Source: Methylobacterium sp. DB0501
Lineage (GTDB): Bacteria; Pseudomonadota; Alphaproteobacteria; Rhizobiales; Beijerinckiaceae
Length of the DNA stretch: 64,000 bases
Reading direction: 5' to 3'
Assembly (NCBI RefSeq): GCF_011043735.1
Contig: NZ_JAAKGV010000001.1
Span: 1-64,000 of the forward strand
Below are positions 38,354-47,434 of this stretch, in pieces. Positions within the stretch are counted from its first letter, which is position 1. Each line of letters opens with the position of its first letter. The position numbers and the translations under genes are program-made. The notes beneath the pieces are model-generated. The model was not told the origin of the DNA. It did not search any database and saw only the letters and a list, made by a program, of their open reading frames with translations.

Positions 38354-38650
38354 TCAGCGATGCCCCGGCTGCATCGCCCAGGCCGGCACCCCGGCCCCGC
38401 GCGGCAGGAGCCGCGTGCCCGGATCGGCCGTCATGGGCGCGCCGAGCAGCTGCCCGGTGCCACGCCGCTGCGAGTAGGCGGAGCGCGGGTCGTGGTAGGG
38501 GTCGCTGACGTAGCTGCTCATGTGCCCGCCGCCGGCCGGCATGCGCCCGCCGCCGCCGCCATCGGCGCGGGCGGCCCCCGCCGCGAGCAGGGGCAGCGCC
38601 AGGGCGGCGGCGGCGAGCGGAGTGAGACGACGCAGTGTCATGAGATCCAT
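38354..38650 (-). CDS. Small exported protein, unknown
   Basis: A 98-aa protein with a signal peptide (LRRLTPLAAAALALPLLAAG, cleavage near ARA-DG). The mature part is Gly-rich, then has SDPYHDPRSAYSQRRGTG and LLPRGAGVPAW. No family is recognised. Start candidates are ATG 38650 and 38641. Its 5' leader region contains an AT-rich stretch and a hairpin with a T run on the opposite strand. Confidence 0.55.
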   Translation of the reverse strand: MDLMTLRRLTPLAAAALALPLLAAGAARADGGGGGRMPAGGGHMSSYVSDPYHDPRSAYSQRRGTGQLLGAPMTADPGTRLLPRGAGVPAWAMQPGHR

Positions 38651-38971
38651 CCTCGATCTACGGCGAGATTTCCGTGCGACGGAACCTGCCATTTCGATGG
38701 AATGATCGTTGAATATATTGATATTGATTGATGTGCGCCCACGCACATCAAGTATTTTTGGTTTTAATCCCGTCAACTGTACGGCAATGTGCGCAGCGAC
38801 ACCGGACGGACCGGATCTCCTGGCGGGCACGGGATGACGCGGGCGCGAGATCGCGCAAGGCGCGCCCGGTACCCGAGGCGCGCTCTGTGCCCAAGGTGCG
38901 CCCTGTGCCCTTGAGACGGCCCACCGCCGCGCCCACCTTATCGGCTGGCTGAGGCGGCGGAGACGAGGACG
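38651..38971. other. AT-rich gap with a hairpin, upstream of the RDD gene
   Basis: This 321-bp gap has an AT-rich patch (38690-38780), unlike its surroundings. A stem-loop lies at 38729-38750 (TGATGTGCG, loop CCCA, CGCACATCA), followed on the plus strand by AGTATTTTTGG. It looks like a plus-strand terminator although no plus-strand gene ends here, so it may belong to a small RNA or be a leader element. No coding gene is seen. Confidence 0.4.
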
Positions 38972-39493
38972 ATGGCGAATTCCTGGCAAGGCGGGCCCTA
39001 TGGCGGTCCCTCCCCCGGCAACCCCTACCAGCAGGGCTACGCACCGGCACCGGGCTGGGCCGGGCCGCCGGTGCTGGTGGCGCATGGCTCGCTGAGCCGG
39101 CGCTTCATGGCCTACCTGCTCGACATCGTGTTCATCTTCGGCTTCAGCTGCCTCTTGTGGCTGGCGATCTCGTTCCTCGGGGTCATCACCTTCGGGGTGG
39201 CCTGGGTGCTCTACGCGATCCTGCCGGCGAGCGGCATCATCTACAGCGCGATCACGGTCGGCGGGCCGCGCCAGAGTACGCTCGGCATGCGGATGCTGGG
39301 CCTGCGGGCGGTGCGGGCGACCACCGGCGGTCCGGTCGACTGGATCACCGCCGGGGTGCACGCGCTGCTGTTCTACTTCGCGCTCTCGACCTTCCTGCTC
39401 TGGCTGCTCGACATCGGCATCGGCGTGGTGCGGTCCGACCGGCGGATGGGTCACGACCTCGTCATCGACCTCGCGGTGGTGCGCGACGCGTGA
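38972..39493 (+). CDS. RDD family membrane protein
   Basis: A 173-aa integral membrane protein. A Gly/Pro/Gln-rich cytosolic tail of 35 residues leads to SLSRRFMAYLLDIVFIFGF, the R...D opening of the RDD domain. A second helix follows, then GPRQSTLGMRMLGLRAV and a final helix pair ending SDRRMGHDLVIDLAVV. RDD proteins are implicated in ion or small-molecule transport, but the substrate is unknown. Its neighbour bpt, downstream on the same strand, matches the conserved rhizobial hemB-RDD-bpt grouping. Confidence 0.9.
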   Translation: MANSWQGGPYGGPSPGNPYQQGYAPAPGWAGPPVLVAHGSLSRRFMAYLLDIVFIFGFSCLLWLAISFLGVITFGVAWVLYAILPASGIIYSAITVGGPRQSTLGMRMLGLRAVRATTGGPVDWITAGVHALLFYFALSTFLLWLLDIGIGVVRSDRRMGHDLVIDLAVVRDA

Positions 39494-39637
39494 GCCTGCA
39501 ACTTTCGGCGGCCTGCCGCGCTTAAGACCTCAGGAATTCGCGCCGTCGCCGCTCTGGCCCTTGAGGCGGGCCGCGCCGGTGCTATCCTGTCCCACCCGGC
39601 GCCCCGCGCCGGCCCCTGCCTGCGAGCACGACGAAGC

Positions 39638-40390
39638 GTGACCAGCCATCCGCGGGATGCACCGCAGTTCTACCTCACGGCGCCCTCGCCCTGCCCCTAC
39701 CTGCCGGGCCAGCAGGAGCGGAAGGTCTTCACCCACCTCGTCGGCCGGCGCGCCCGGGACCTCAACGAGATCCTGACCCAGGGGGGCTTCCGCCGCTCGC
39801 AGACCATCGCCTACCGGCCGGCCTGCGAGACCTGCCGCGCCTGCATCTCGGTGCGGGTGGTGGTGGGCGACTTTTCGCCCAGCGACAGCCAGCGCCGGGT
39901 CTTGAAGCGCAACCGCGACCTCGTCGGCCAGGCCCAGGCCAACCGCCCGGCCTCGGAGCAGTACGCGCTGTTTCGCCGCTACCTCGACGCCCGCCACGGC
40001 GATGGCGGCATGGTCGACATGACGGTGCTCGACTACGCGATGATGGTCGAGGACAGCCACGTCGAGACCCATCTGGTGGTCTACCGCCGGCGCGGGCCCG
40101 ACACCGCGATCAACGGCCGCGGCACCGGCGCACCGGTCGCGGTCTGCCTGACCGACGTGCTCTCCGACGGCCTGTCGATGGTCTACTCGTTCTACGACCC
40201 GGTGGAGGCCGACCGGTCGCTCGGCACCTTCATGATCCTCGACCACATCGAGCGCGCCCGCAGCCTCGGCCTGCCCTACCTCTACCTGGGTTACTGGGTC
40301 GAGGGCTCGCGCAAGATGCAGTACAAGGCCAAGTTCACCCCCCAGGAACGTCTGATGCCGAACGGCTGGGCCCGGATCGAGGAGGCCTGA
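39638..40390 (+). CDS. bpt: Aspartate/glutamate leucyltransferase (Bpt)
   Basis: A 250-aa aminoacyl-tRNA-protein transferase of the N-degron pathway. It attaches Leu to N-terminal Asp or Glu so that ClpS-ClpAP degrades the protein. N-terminal markers are [18 protein letters not shown] and the Cys-rich [18 protein letters not shown]. The C-terminal GNAT-like half has [28 protein letters not shown], and [17 protein letters not shown]. It starts at GTG 39638. Length is normal (about 240-250 aa). Confidence 0.94.
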   Translation: MTSHPRDAPQFYLTAPSPCPYLPGQQERKVFTHLVGRRARDLNEILTQGGFRRSQTIAYRPACETCRACISVRVVVGDFSPSDSQRRVLKRNRDLVGQAQANRPASEQYALFRRYLDARHGDGGMVDMTVLDYAMMVEDSHVETHLVVYRRRGPDTAINGRGTGAPVAVCLTDVLSDGLSMVYSFYDPVEADRSLGTFMILDHIERARSLGLPYLYLGYWVEGSRKMQYKAKFTPQERLMPNGWARIEEA

Positions 40391-40515
40391 TCCCATTCCC
40401 GGACGATGACTTCCGGGAATGGTACCATCAGCCCGCGCGGCGTCCGGGCGAAGCCGCAATCTGCATTGCGATGGCGCAGCAATCGCCGAGCAATCAGTCG
40501 GATATCGTATGACGG
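40390..40515 (-). repeat. Dispersed intergenic repeat, family A, copy 2 (inverted)
   Basis: Read on the minus strand this stretch matches 5771-5880 in order: CTCGGCGATTGCTGCGC, then GATTGCGGCTTCGCCCGGAC, then GCCGCGC and a TGxTACC block. It also has an extra inverted pair (CATTCCCGGA with TCCGGGAATG) at 40392-40420. The rest of the 301-bp gap to 40691 holds the promoter region of the autotransporter gene and no other gene. Confidence 0.7.
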
Positions 40516-40691
40516 GTGGACAAGGCCTGAAGACCGGGCGCGACTGTCGCCGCGCGGCCACAGGGCAGGCCCCCTGCTTTTTCTCACCTGTAACCGGGAC
40601 GGTCGAACCTTGACCGCCCCGCCCCCGATCTGCCCCATCGTGACGCACAAGCGGCGCACCGAAGCCGCAGGCGCTTGGGGGGAGACGGCGG

Positions 40692-42578
40692 ATGGGAACG
40701 GGATTCGGGCGCCGGGCGGGATTCGCCGCGGCCTGCCTCGCCGGCACGATGCTGGCGGGCATGCAAGGTGCCGCTGCGCAAGGCGTGACCGGGCTCACGG
40801 TCTTCGGCGACAGCTACGCCGATACCGGCAACGTCGTGCGCCTCACCGGCCGCCCCCTCGGCTTTCCCTACCTGGACGGCCGCTACTCCAACGGCGCCAA
40901 TTTCGTCGACGGGCTGCAGGCGCTCTACGGCCTGCCCGATGCCGCGGTCGTGAACTACGCCGTCGGCGGCGCCCAGACCGGCACCGGCAATGTCGGCTCG
41001 GCCCTGCTGCCGGGCCTGACCCAGGAGGTGGCGGCCTTCCTGGCGAGCGGCCAGCGCCTCGGGCCCGGCAATCTCGTCGCCATCAATATCGGCGGCAATG
41101 ACGGCATCGGGGCGACGCTCGCCGGCCTCACCCCGGCCCAGGCGCCGCGCCTCGGCCAGGCCTCGGCGGCGAACGCCGTCGGCAGCGTCGGCCGGCTCGT
41201 CGGCGCCGGTGCGCAGACGATCGTGTTCAACGGCTTCACCACCCTGAACGGCCTGCCGCGGGTCGCCGCCTCCGGCAACGCCGCCGCCGGCGACCTGTTC
41301 GCGCGCTCCTACTTCGACGGCCTCCAGGCCGGCCTCGCGCCGTACGCCGCCGCCGGCACCCGGATCTTCCTCCTCGACAACGGCCAGATCTTCCAGCGCA
41401 TCATCGCCGAGCCGGGCCGCTTCGGCTTCGCCAACGCCACCGCTCCGTGCGCCCTCGTCGTCGCCTGCATCACGGCGCCGAAGGCGGTGCAGAACACCTT
41501 CCTCTCCCTCGACGGCGTCCACCTGACCGAGGGCGGCTACCTCCTCCTGTCGCGCTACATGGCGAATGCCGTCGCGGGCCCGAACGGCATCGCCGCCCAG
41601 GCCGAGCTCGGCCAGATCGGCACCACCAGCTTCGCCGGCGCCCTGCTCCAGCGCCTCGACGCCTACCGGCTCTTCGCCCCCGTCCCGGGCGCGGCGACGG
41701 GCACGCTCGGCACCACCGGCGTCGCACCCCTCGGCGCCCCGGCGAGCCCGCTGATCGTGTGGGGGCAAGGAGGTTATGCCGGCGGCAGCCGGGCGACCCG
41801 CGGCTTCGCCACCGGCTACGATTACGACAGCCCGAGCGGCACGATCGGCCTCGAGGCGACGCCGATGCCGGGCGTGCGCTTCGGCTTCGCCTTCAACTAC
41901 GCCAACCCGCACGCCAACCTCCGGGGCGGCGCCGGCTCGATCGACATCGACAGCTACGGCTTTGCCGCCTACGGCTCGTTCACCGGCCCGAACCTGTTCG
42001 GCGACGCGGTGCTGGCCTACGGCCGCCACGATTACGCGGTGACCCGCCCGGGCGTGATCGACCCGCTCAACGGCGCCACCGGCGGCGACAGCGTCGCGGT
42101 GGCGGCGAAGGCCGGCTACCTGTTCGACACCTTCGGACCGGTGCGGCTGGGGCCGATCGTCGGCCTCACCTACGCCACCACCCGGGTCGGCGCCTATACC
42201 GAGCGGGGCGACCCGGTACTGACGCAGTCGGTCGGCGCCACCGGCCTCGAGTCGCTCGTCGGCCGCGCCGGCGTCCAGCTGCGCGCCGCGCCCTTCGACG
42301 TGGTCGGCCTGCCGGTGCGGGCCTTCGTCAACGTCACCGCGGAGCACGAATTCCTGGACGGCGGCCGCACCCTGGTGACCTCGCTCACCTCGACCCCGCT
42401 CCTGCCGATCCTGACCCCGCTCGGCCGCGGGGCGCGGGGCACCTACGGCCTCATCGAGGCGGGCCTTGCCGCCGACGTGACGCCGGGGGTGAGCCTGACG
42501 CTCACCGGCGGCACCACCTTCGCCCGGACGGGCGGGGACGGCTACGCGGTGAATGGCGGGCTGACGATGCGGTTCTGA
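40692..42578 (+). CDS. Autotransporter with GDSL/SGNH esterase passenger
   Basis: A 628-aa type Va autotransporter. A signal peptide (about 1-30, cleavage AAA-QG) is followed by an SGNH hydrolase: block I VFGDSYADTG with nucleophile Ser41, the INIGGND block near residue 135, and block V DGVHLTEGG with Asp274 and His277. The C-terminal beta-barrel domain covers about 350-628 and ends GGLTMRF, with the terminal Phe used by BAM. This is the EstA-type arrangement, so a lipid or short-chain ester hydrolase displayed on the outer membrane is likely. It is a single gene. Confidence 0.9.
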   Translation: MGTGFGRRAGFAAACLAGTMLAGMQGAAAQGVTGLTVFGDSYADTGNVVRLTGRPLGFPYLDGRYSNGANFVDGLQALYGLPDAAVVNYAVGGAQTGTGNVGSALLPGLTQEVAAFLASGQRLGPGNLVAINIGGNDGIGATLAGLTPAQAPRLGQASAANAVGSVGRLVGAGAQTIVFNGFTTLNGLPRVAASGNAAAGDLFARSYFDGLQAGLAPYAAAGTRIFLLDNGQIFQRIIAEPGRFGFANATAPCALVVACITAPKAVQNTFLSLDGVHLTEGGYLLLSRYMANAVAGPNGIAAQAELGQIGTTSFAGALLQRLDAYRLFAPVPGAATGTLGTTGVAPLGAPASPLIVWGQGGYAGGSRATRGFATGYDYDSPSGTIGLEATPMPGVRFGFAFNYANPHANLRGGAGSIDIDSYGFAAYGSFTGPNLFGDAVLAYGRHDYAVTRPGVIDPLNGATGGDSVAVAAKAGYLFDTFGPVRLGPIVGLTYATTRVGAYTERGDPVLTQSVGATGLESLVGRAGVQLRAAPFDVVGLPVRAFVNVTAEHEFLDGGRTLVTSLTSTPLLPILTPLGRGARGTYGLIEAGLAADVTPGVSLTLTGGTTFARTGGDGYAVNGGLTMRF

Positions 42579-42843
42579 GCGGGCCGTGTCCCGGCACCGA
42601 CCCGCCTGCGGGCTTGGAGAGAGCCGTCACCGTCGAAGCGGAACCGGTGCTCCGCGCCTTCGTGCCTTGACCCGGTCGAACCGGCACCCTCCGTGTCGTT
42701 TCCGCCGGAGTGGGCCGACGCCGCCGGCGGGCTGGCCTGGGGGCTTCGGCGCGACGTCCGCCTCCCCTTCCTTGCCTTCTCGCCCCGCATCCCATAGCCG
42801 TCGCGGCATCCCAACCCCGCCTTATCGCGCAGGAGCCCCGACG

Positions 42844-44154
42844 ATGATCCCCCGCTACAGCCGGCCCGAGATGACGGCGATCTGGTCGCCGGAAGCGCGT
42901 TTCCGGATCTGGTTCGAGATCGAGGCCCACGCCACCACGGCGCTCGCCGAACTCGGCGTCGTCCCGAAGGAGGCCGCCGCCAAGGTGTGGGAGAAGGGCC
43001 GCGACGCCGTGTTCGACGTCGCGCGCATCGACGAGATCGAGCGCGTCACCAAGCATGACGTGATCGCGTTCCTGACCCATCTCGCCGAGATCGTCGGGCC
43101 CGAGGCGCGCTTCGTCCACCAGGGCATGACCTCGTCGGACGTGCTCGACACCTGCCTGAACGTGCAGCTCGCCCGCGCCGCCGACCTGCTGATCGCCGAT
43201 ATCGACGGCTTGCTCGCCGCGCTGAAGCGCCGGGCCTTCGAGCACAAGCTCACCCCGACCATCGGCCGCTCGCACGGCATCCATGCCGAGCCGGTGACCT
43301 TCGGGCTCAAGCTCGCCCAGGCCTATGCCGAGTTCGAGCGCGCCCGCGCCCGCCTCGTCGCCGCCAAGGCCGAGATCGCCACCTGCGCCATCTCGGGAGC
43401 GGTGGGCACCTTCGCCAACATCGACCCGCGGGTGGAGGAATACGTCGCCGAGAAGATGGGGCTGACCCCCGAGCCGGTCTCGACCCAGGTCATCCCGCGT
43501 GACCGGCACGCGATGTTCTTCGCGGTGCTCGGCGTCGTCGCCTCGTCGATCGAGCGGCTGGCGATCGAGGTGCGCCACCTGCAGCGCACCGAGGTGCTGG
43601 AGGCGGAGGAATACTTCTCCGAGGGCCAGAAAGGCTCCTCGGCGATGCCGCACAAGCGCAACCCGGTCCTGACCGAGAACCTGACCGGGCTCGCCCGCAT
43701 GGTCCGCGCCTACGCCCTGCCGGCGATGGAGAACGTGGCGCTCTGGCACGAGCGCGACATCTCACACTCCTCGGTCGAGCGGATGATCGGCCCGGACGCC
43801 ACCGTGACCCTCGATTTCGCGCTCGCCCGCCTCACCGGCGTGGTCGACAAGCTGCTCGTCTACCCCGAGCAGATGCAGCGCAACCTCGACCGGCTCGGCG
43901 GCCTCGTCCACTCGCAGCGGGTGCTGCTGGCGCTGACCCAGGCCGGCGTGTCGCGCGAGGATGCCTACCGGCTGGTGCAGCGCAACGCGATGCCGGTTTG
44001 GCGCGGCGAGGGCGACTTCCTCACCCTGCTCCAGGCCGACGCGGACGTCACCGCCGCGCTCAAGCCCGAGGCGATCGCCGAGTGCTTCGACCTCGGCTAC
44101 CACCTCAAGCACGTCGATACGATCTTCCGGCGGGTGTTCAAGACCGCCGCGTAA
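42844..44154 (+). CDS. purB: Adenylosuccinate lyase
   Basis: A 436-aa fumarase-superfamily enzyme acting twice in purine synthesis (SAICAR to AICAR, and adenylosuccinate to AMP). Signatures are FVHQGMTSSDVLDTCLNVQL (near 95-115), the GRSHGIHAEP block with catalytic His, and the flexible loop GSSAMPHKRNPV with the catalytic Ser. ATG 42844 begins the conserved MIPRYSRPEMTAIWS. It is followed by a 26-bp perfect palindrome. purA, the preceding step in AMP synthesis, lies 5 kb downstream on the same strand. Confidence 0.96.
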   Translation: MIPRYSRPEMTAIWSPEARFRIWFEIEAHATTALAELGVVPKEAAAKVWEKGRDAVFDVARIDEIERVTKHDVIAFLTHLAEIVGPEARFVHQGMTSSDVLDTCLNVQLARAADLLIADIDGLLAALKRRAFEHKLTPTIGRSHGIHAEPVTFGLKLAQAYAEFERARARLVAAKAEIATCAISGAVGTFANIDPRVEEYVAEKMGLTPEPVSTQVIPRDRHAMFFAVLGVVASSIERLAIEVRHLQRTEVLEAEEYFSEGQKGSSAMPHKRNPVLTENLTGLARMVRAYALPAMENVALWHERDISHSSVERMIGPDATVTLDFALARLTGVVDKLLVYPEQMQRNLDRLGGLVHSQRVLLALTQAGVSREDAYRLVQRNAMPVWRGEGDFLTLLQADADVTAALKPEAIAECFDLGYHLKHVDTIFRRVFKTAA

Positions 44155-44161
44155 GTGGCAC

Positions 44162-44187
44162 GGCCGGGCGCCGCGCGGCGCCCGGCC
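44162..44187. terminator. 26-bp perfect palindrome after purB
   Basis: GGCCGGGCGCCGC followed directly by its reverse complement. It begins 7 bp after the purB stop and would fold as a very stable hairpin. No T tract follows, so factor-independent termination is uncertain. Confidence 0.5.
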
Positions 44188-44315
44188 ACAAGGCTGATCT
44201 GCGAACGATGCAGGGCCCCGCGCCATGCATGCCGGCTCGATGGACTTGACGCCCCTTCGCCGCTCACCATCCTCCTACACCAGGGGAGCATCTTCGTGTC
44301 TCACGGGGTAGCGGC

Positions 44316-45584
44316 GTGGTCCTCGATCATCTGCTGGAGACGGCTTTCGGCGTCAGCGGCCTGAGCGGCACCCTGACGGTGGTCACGGCCAGCGGCCGCC
44401 GCTTCCGGGCCGGGGACGGCGACGGCCCGGCGGCGGCGATCCGCTTCGCCGACGCCGCCGCCGAGCGCGAGCTGCTCCTCGATCCCGAGCTGAAATTCGG
44501 CGAGCTCTACACCGACGGGCGCCTGATCCTGGAGACGGGCGGCCTGCCGGAGCTGCTGACGGTGCTGCTCGGACGCAACCACGGCGAGCCGTCCCTGCGC
44601 CAGATCCGGGCGCTGGCGGCCTTGCGCCGCCTCGGCCGCCGCATCGCCGGCCGCAACACGCTGCTGCGCTCGCGCCGCAACGTCGAGCGCCATTACGACC
44701 TCGACGACCGGCTCTATGCCCTCTTCCTCGATGCCGACCGGCTCTATTCCTGCGCCTATTACGCGACGCCCGGAATGAGCCTGGAGGAGGCGCAACGCGC
44801 CAAGATGCGCCACATCGCAGCGAAGCTCCTGGCCGGTCCGGGCCAGCGGGTGCTCGATATCGGCTGCGGCTGGGGGGCGCTCGCCCTCTACCTCGCCGGC
44901 GTGGCGGGCTGCGCGTCGGTGCGCGGCATCACCCTCTCGGCCGAGCAGCACCGGATCGCACAGGCGCGGGCGGCGGAGCGAGGCCTGTCGGCCTCCGTCC
45001 GCTTCGCGCTGGAAGACTACCGCACCCTCCACGGCACGTTCGACCGTATCGTCTCCGTCGGCATGTTCGAGCATGTCGGCTCGGCCCATTACGACGCGTT
45101 CTTCCGCGCGGCCCATGACCGCCTTGCCGAGGACGGGGTGATGCTGCTGCACACGATCGGCCGCACCGGCGTGCCCTGGCCGACCAACCCGTGGATCACC
45201 CGCTACATCTTCCCCGGCGGCCACCTGCCGACCCTGTCCGAGATGATGCCGGCGATCGAGCGCGCCGGGCTGAGGCTCGCCGACGTCGAGGTCTTGCGCC
45301 TGCACTATGCCGAGACGCTGCGCGACTGGCGCACCCGCTTCCTAGCCCATCGCGAAGAGGCCGCCGCGCTCTACGACGAGCGCTTCTGCCGGATGTGGGA
45401 CTGGTACCTGGCGAGCGCCGAGGCGGCGTTCCGGCACGAGGACGCGGTGGTGTTCCAGCTCCAGCTCACCCGCCGCAACGACGTGGTGCCGCTGACGCGG
45501 GACTACATCGCGGAAGGCGAGGCGCGGTTGCGGCGGGCGGAGGAGGCGGAGTGGGGGAAGGGGGAGATGCGAGCGGCGGGATGA
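44316..45584 (+). CDS. Cyclopropane-fatty-acyl-phospholipid synthase family methyltransferase
   Basis: A 422-aa SAM-dependent enzyme. The N-terminal 130 residues form the lipid-binding domain (PELKFGELYTDGRLIL). The SAM motif I is VLDIGCGWGALALYL (near 180). Family motifs follow: GITLSAEQHRIAQARA, FDRIVSVGMFEHVG, and near the end FPGGHLPTLSEMMPAIE and TRRNDVVPLTRDYI. Such enzymes add a methylene or methyl group to unsaturated phospholipid chains. Whether the product is a cyclopropane or another methylated lipid cannot be read from sequence. It starts at GTG 44316. Confidence 0.9.
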   Translation: MVLDHLLETAFGVSGLSGTLTVVTASGRRFRAGDGDGPAAAIRFADAAAERELLLDPELKFGELYTDGRLILETGGLPELLTVLLGRNHGEPSLRQIRALAALRRLGRRIAGRNTLLRSRRNVERHYDLDDRLYALFLDADRLYSCAYYATPGMSLEEAQRAKMRHIAAKLLAGPGQRVLDIGCGWGALALYLAGVAGCASVRGITLSAEQHRIAQARAAERGLSASVRFALEDYRTLHGTFDRIVSVGMFEHVGSAHYDAFFRAAHDRLAEDGVMLLHTIGRTGVPWPTNPWITRYIFPGGHLPTLSEMMPAIERAGLRLADVEVLRLHYAETLRDWRTRFLAHREEAAALYDERFCRMWDWYLASAEAAFRHEDAVVFQLQLTRRNDVVPLTRDYIAEGEARLRRAEEAEWGKGEMRAAG

Positions 45585-45629
45585 GAGTCGGCCTCGCGCA
45601 TCTGTATCGATTCGGATACGCAGGGGGAC

Positions 45630-45891
45630 GTGAAGCCGATTCCCTTCCTCGGCGACAGCCGCAGTGTCCTGCAGCATTTTCCGGATGCGGCGCGTTACCA
45701 GGCCGGGGTCGAGCTGCGAGCCGTACAGAAGGGAGATGTCAGGAGCTTTCAGGATCATCTACTTGGCGACGTTGCCGGACCGCGTGCCGGGGCTGCATGC
45801 CTTCCAGAAGAAGTCTCATCAGACGGCTCGCACCGATATCGAACTGGCGGCCAAGCACTTCGGGGATTGGCAGGCACGAGATGACACTTGA
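45630..45891 (+). pseudogene. RelE/Gp49-like toxin gene with internal deletion and frameshift
   Basis: From GTG 45630 (behind GGGGG) the frame encodes MKPIPFLGDSRSVLQHFPDA and a helix ending VQKGD, the N-terminal half of a phage-derived Gp49-like/RelE toxin. The next frame encodes SGAFRIIYLATLPD, LHAFQKKSHQTARTDIELA and HFGDWQA, the C-terminal half. The family normally has about 20-25 residues between these parts (DWKPM...GVREIRIRD). Their absence plus a frame change indicates a deletion of roughly 65-75 bp. The lost segment carries conserved basic residues, so the toxin should be inactive. Its end overlaps the antitoxin start. Confidence 0.72.
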
Positions 45892-46162
45892 GACCTTCGC
45901 GAACGTCTTCGACGCGCTGGCCGACGTCCCGGCCGAGGCGGCGAACATGACCGCGCGCGCGGACCTTCTGCTCCGGATCCGCGCGCTAATCCGGGGCTGG
46001 GACCTGCCGCAGGAGCAGGCGGCGGCCCGCCTGGGCCTGACCCGCCCGCGGCTCAACGACCTGATGCGCGGCAAGCTCGACCAGTTCTCGCTCGACGCGC
46101 TGGTCAACATCGCGACCGCTGCAGGCTTCGTCCTGCGCATCCATCTGGAAGACGCCGCCTGA
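45881..46162 (+). CDS. HigA-like XRE-family antitoxin
   Basis: A 93-aa helix-turn-helix protein. The DNA-binding domain spans about 25-75: RADLLLRIRALIRGWDLPQE, QAAARLGLTRPRLNDLMRGK, FSLDALVNIATAAGF. This is the HTH_37/XRE antitoxin pattern. ATG 45881 overlaps the 3' end of the broken toxin gene by 11 bp, the normal order for this type of pair (toxin first). With the toxin inactive, the antitoxin appears intact and may remain as an autoregulated DNA-binding protein. Confidence 0.82.
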   Translation: MTLETFANVFDALADVPAEAANMTARADLLLRIRALIRGWDLPQEQAAARLGLTRPRLNDLMRGKLDQFSLDALVNIATAAGFVLRIHLEDAA

Positions 46163-46209
46163 ACGGGAGCGGGTTGACGGACCTCAAATACCTAGAGGTC
46201 GAACGAAAA

Positions 46210-46262
46210 CCCTCCGCGTCATCCAGGGGCCGCGAAAGTGGAGCCCGGGACGACGCGGAGGG
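46210..46262. repeat. Dispersed palindromic repeat, family B, copy 2
   Basis: CCCTCCGCGTC (46210-46220) pairs with GACGCGGAGGG (46252-46262). The interior AGGGGCCGCGAAAGTGGAGCCCGGGA matches the core of the hairpin at 31833-31880. A second short hairpin (CTGAT...ATCAG, 46264-46280) adjoins it. Together they separate the antitoxin gene from the convergent DapA-family gene. Confidence 0.6.
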
Positions 46263-46299
46263 TCTGATTTTCTCGATCAGAACGGACGAAAGGCCGGCG

Positions 46300-47226
46300 T
46301 CACACCCGCGCCCGCGGATCGTGCCGGCCTAACCGCTCCAGCAGGAAATCCACCTCGGCCTTCGCCGTCGCCGACAATCCGGCCCCCGGCTTGCGCTGGG
46401 CATCCGAGGCCAGGATGCCGCGGCGCATCAAGACGTATTTGCGCACCGCGAGGCCGAGGCCCGGCTGCTGCTCGTAGCGCAGCAGCGGCAGGTGGGCGTC
46501 GAAGATGTCGTGGGCGCGCTCGCGCTCGCCGGCCGCCGAGAGGCGCACCACGTCCACCAGCATCTCCGGGAAGGCGTAGCCGGTATTGGCGCCGTCGGCC
46601 CCGCGCTCGCACTCGAAGTCGAGGAACAGGCCGCCATTGCCGCACAGGATCGAGAGCGGCCGCAGCGAGCCGTCGCGCTGGAAGGCCCGGAGCGCCGAGA
46701 TCTTCTCCAGCCCCGGCCAGTCCTCGTGCTTGAGCATCACGCAGTTCGGGTTGTCGGTAACGATGCGGCGGATCACGCCCGGCGTCATCACCACGCTCAA
46801 GGTGAGCGGATAATCCTGGATCACGAACGGCACGTCGGGCCCGATCACCTCGGCGGCCTGGGCGTAGTAGCCGACGATCTGGTCGTCGGTGCGCAAGGAC
46901 GGCGGAGGTGCGATCATCACGGCGGCCGCGCCCGCATCCATCACCGCGCGGGTGAGCGAGCCCATGGCGGCGAAGCCCGGGGCCGAGACGCCGATGACGA
47001 CCGGGAGCTTGGTGCGCCGGATCACCCGCGAGGCCAGGGCCACGGCCTCCGCCCCGTCGAGCTTGGGCGCCTCGCCCATGATGCCGAGCACGGTGAGGCC
47101 GGTGGCACCGATCTCGCCGTAGAAATCGGTCATCCTGTCGACCGAGGCCTCGTCGATGCGGCCGTCCGGGTGGAACGGCGTCGGGGCGATGGGGAAGACG
47201 CCCTTCGCGTCGGGGGTGAGCCGCAT
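46300..47226 (-). CDS. Dihydrodipicolinate synthase/NAL family aldolase
   Basis: A 308-aa class I aldolase/lyase of the DapA/NanA superfamily. The Schiff-base lysine is Lys166 in NCVMLKHEDW, and Tyr139 lies in IQDYPLT. The N-terminal PIAPTPFHPDGRIDEASVD and the GIMGEAP block in place of the usual GTTGE are visible. This departure and the lack of other lysine-pathway genes nearby suggest a catabolic pyruvate-lyase or related hydratase rather than true DapA. ATG 47226 begins the conserved region. It is divergent from the D-amino-acid aminotransferase. Confidence 0.85.
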   Translation of the reverse strand: MRLTPDAKGVFPIAPTPFHPDGRIDEASVDRMTDFYGEIGATGLTVLGIMGEAPKLDGAEAVALASRVIRRTKLPVVIGVSAPGFAAMGSLTRAVMDAGAAAVMIAPPPSLRTDDQIVGYYAQAAEVIGPDVPFVIQDYPLTLSVVMTPGVIRRIVTDNPNCVMLKHEDWPGLEKISALRAFQRDGSLRPLSILCGNGGLFLDFECERGADGANTGYAFPEMLVDVVRLSAAGERERAHDIFDAHLPLLRYEQQPGLGLAVRKYVLMRRGILASDAQRKPGAGLSATAKAEVDFLLERLGRHDPRARV

Positions 47227-47434
47227 GTCGTGTCCTCTCGTGTCGACCGGACGATAGGTCGTGGTCGCCGGCCTGCGCAACCGCCGCGGGCGCGGCCCGC
47301 ATGCCTGATCCATGCAAGGCGGGGCGGCCGGAATCGCGCTTGCGGCCGGGCGCCGGCTGGTGCTTCAACGCCCCCTTGCAAGGACGACCGGTTCTTGCAC
47401 GGCCGCGCCGAGGCCCCGCGAGAGGAAGACCCGC

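Noticed and set aside
40406..41101. A 231-codon frame reading RGVRAKPQSAL before the autotransporter gene
   Set aside because: Its N-terminal part is the translated family A repeat and the rest is a shadow of the autotransporter gene.
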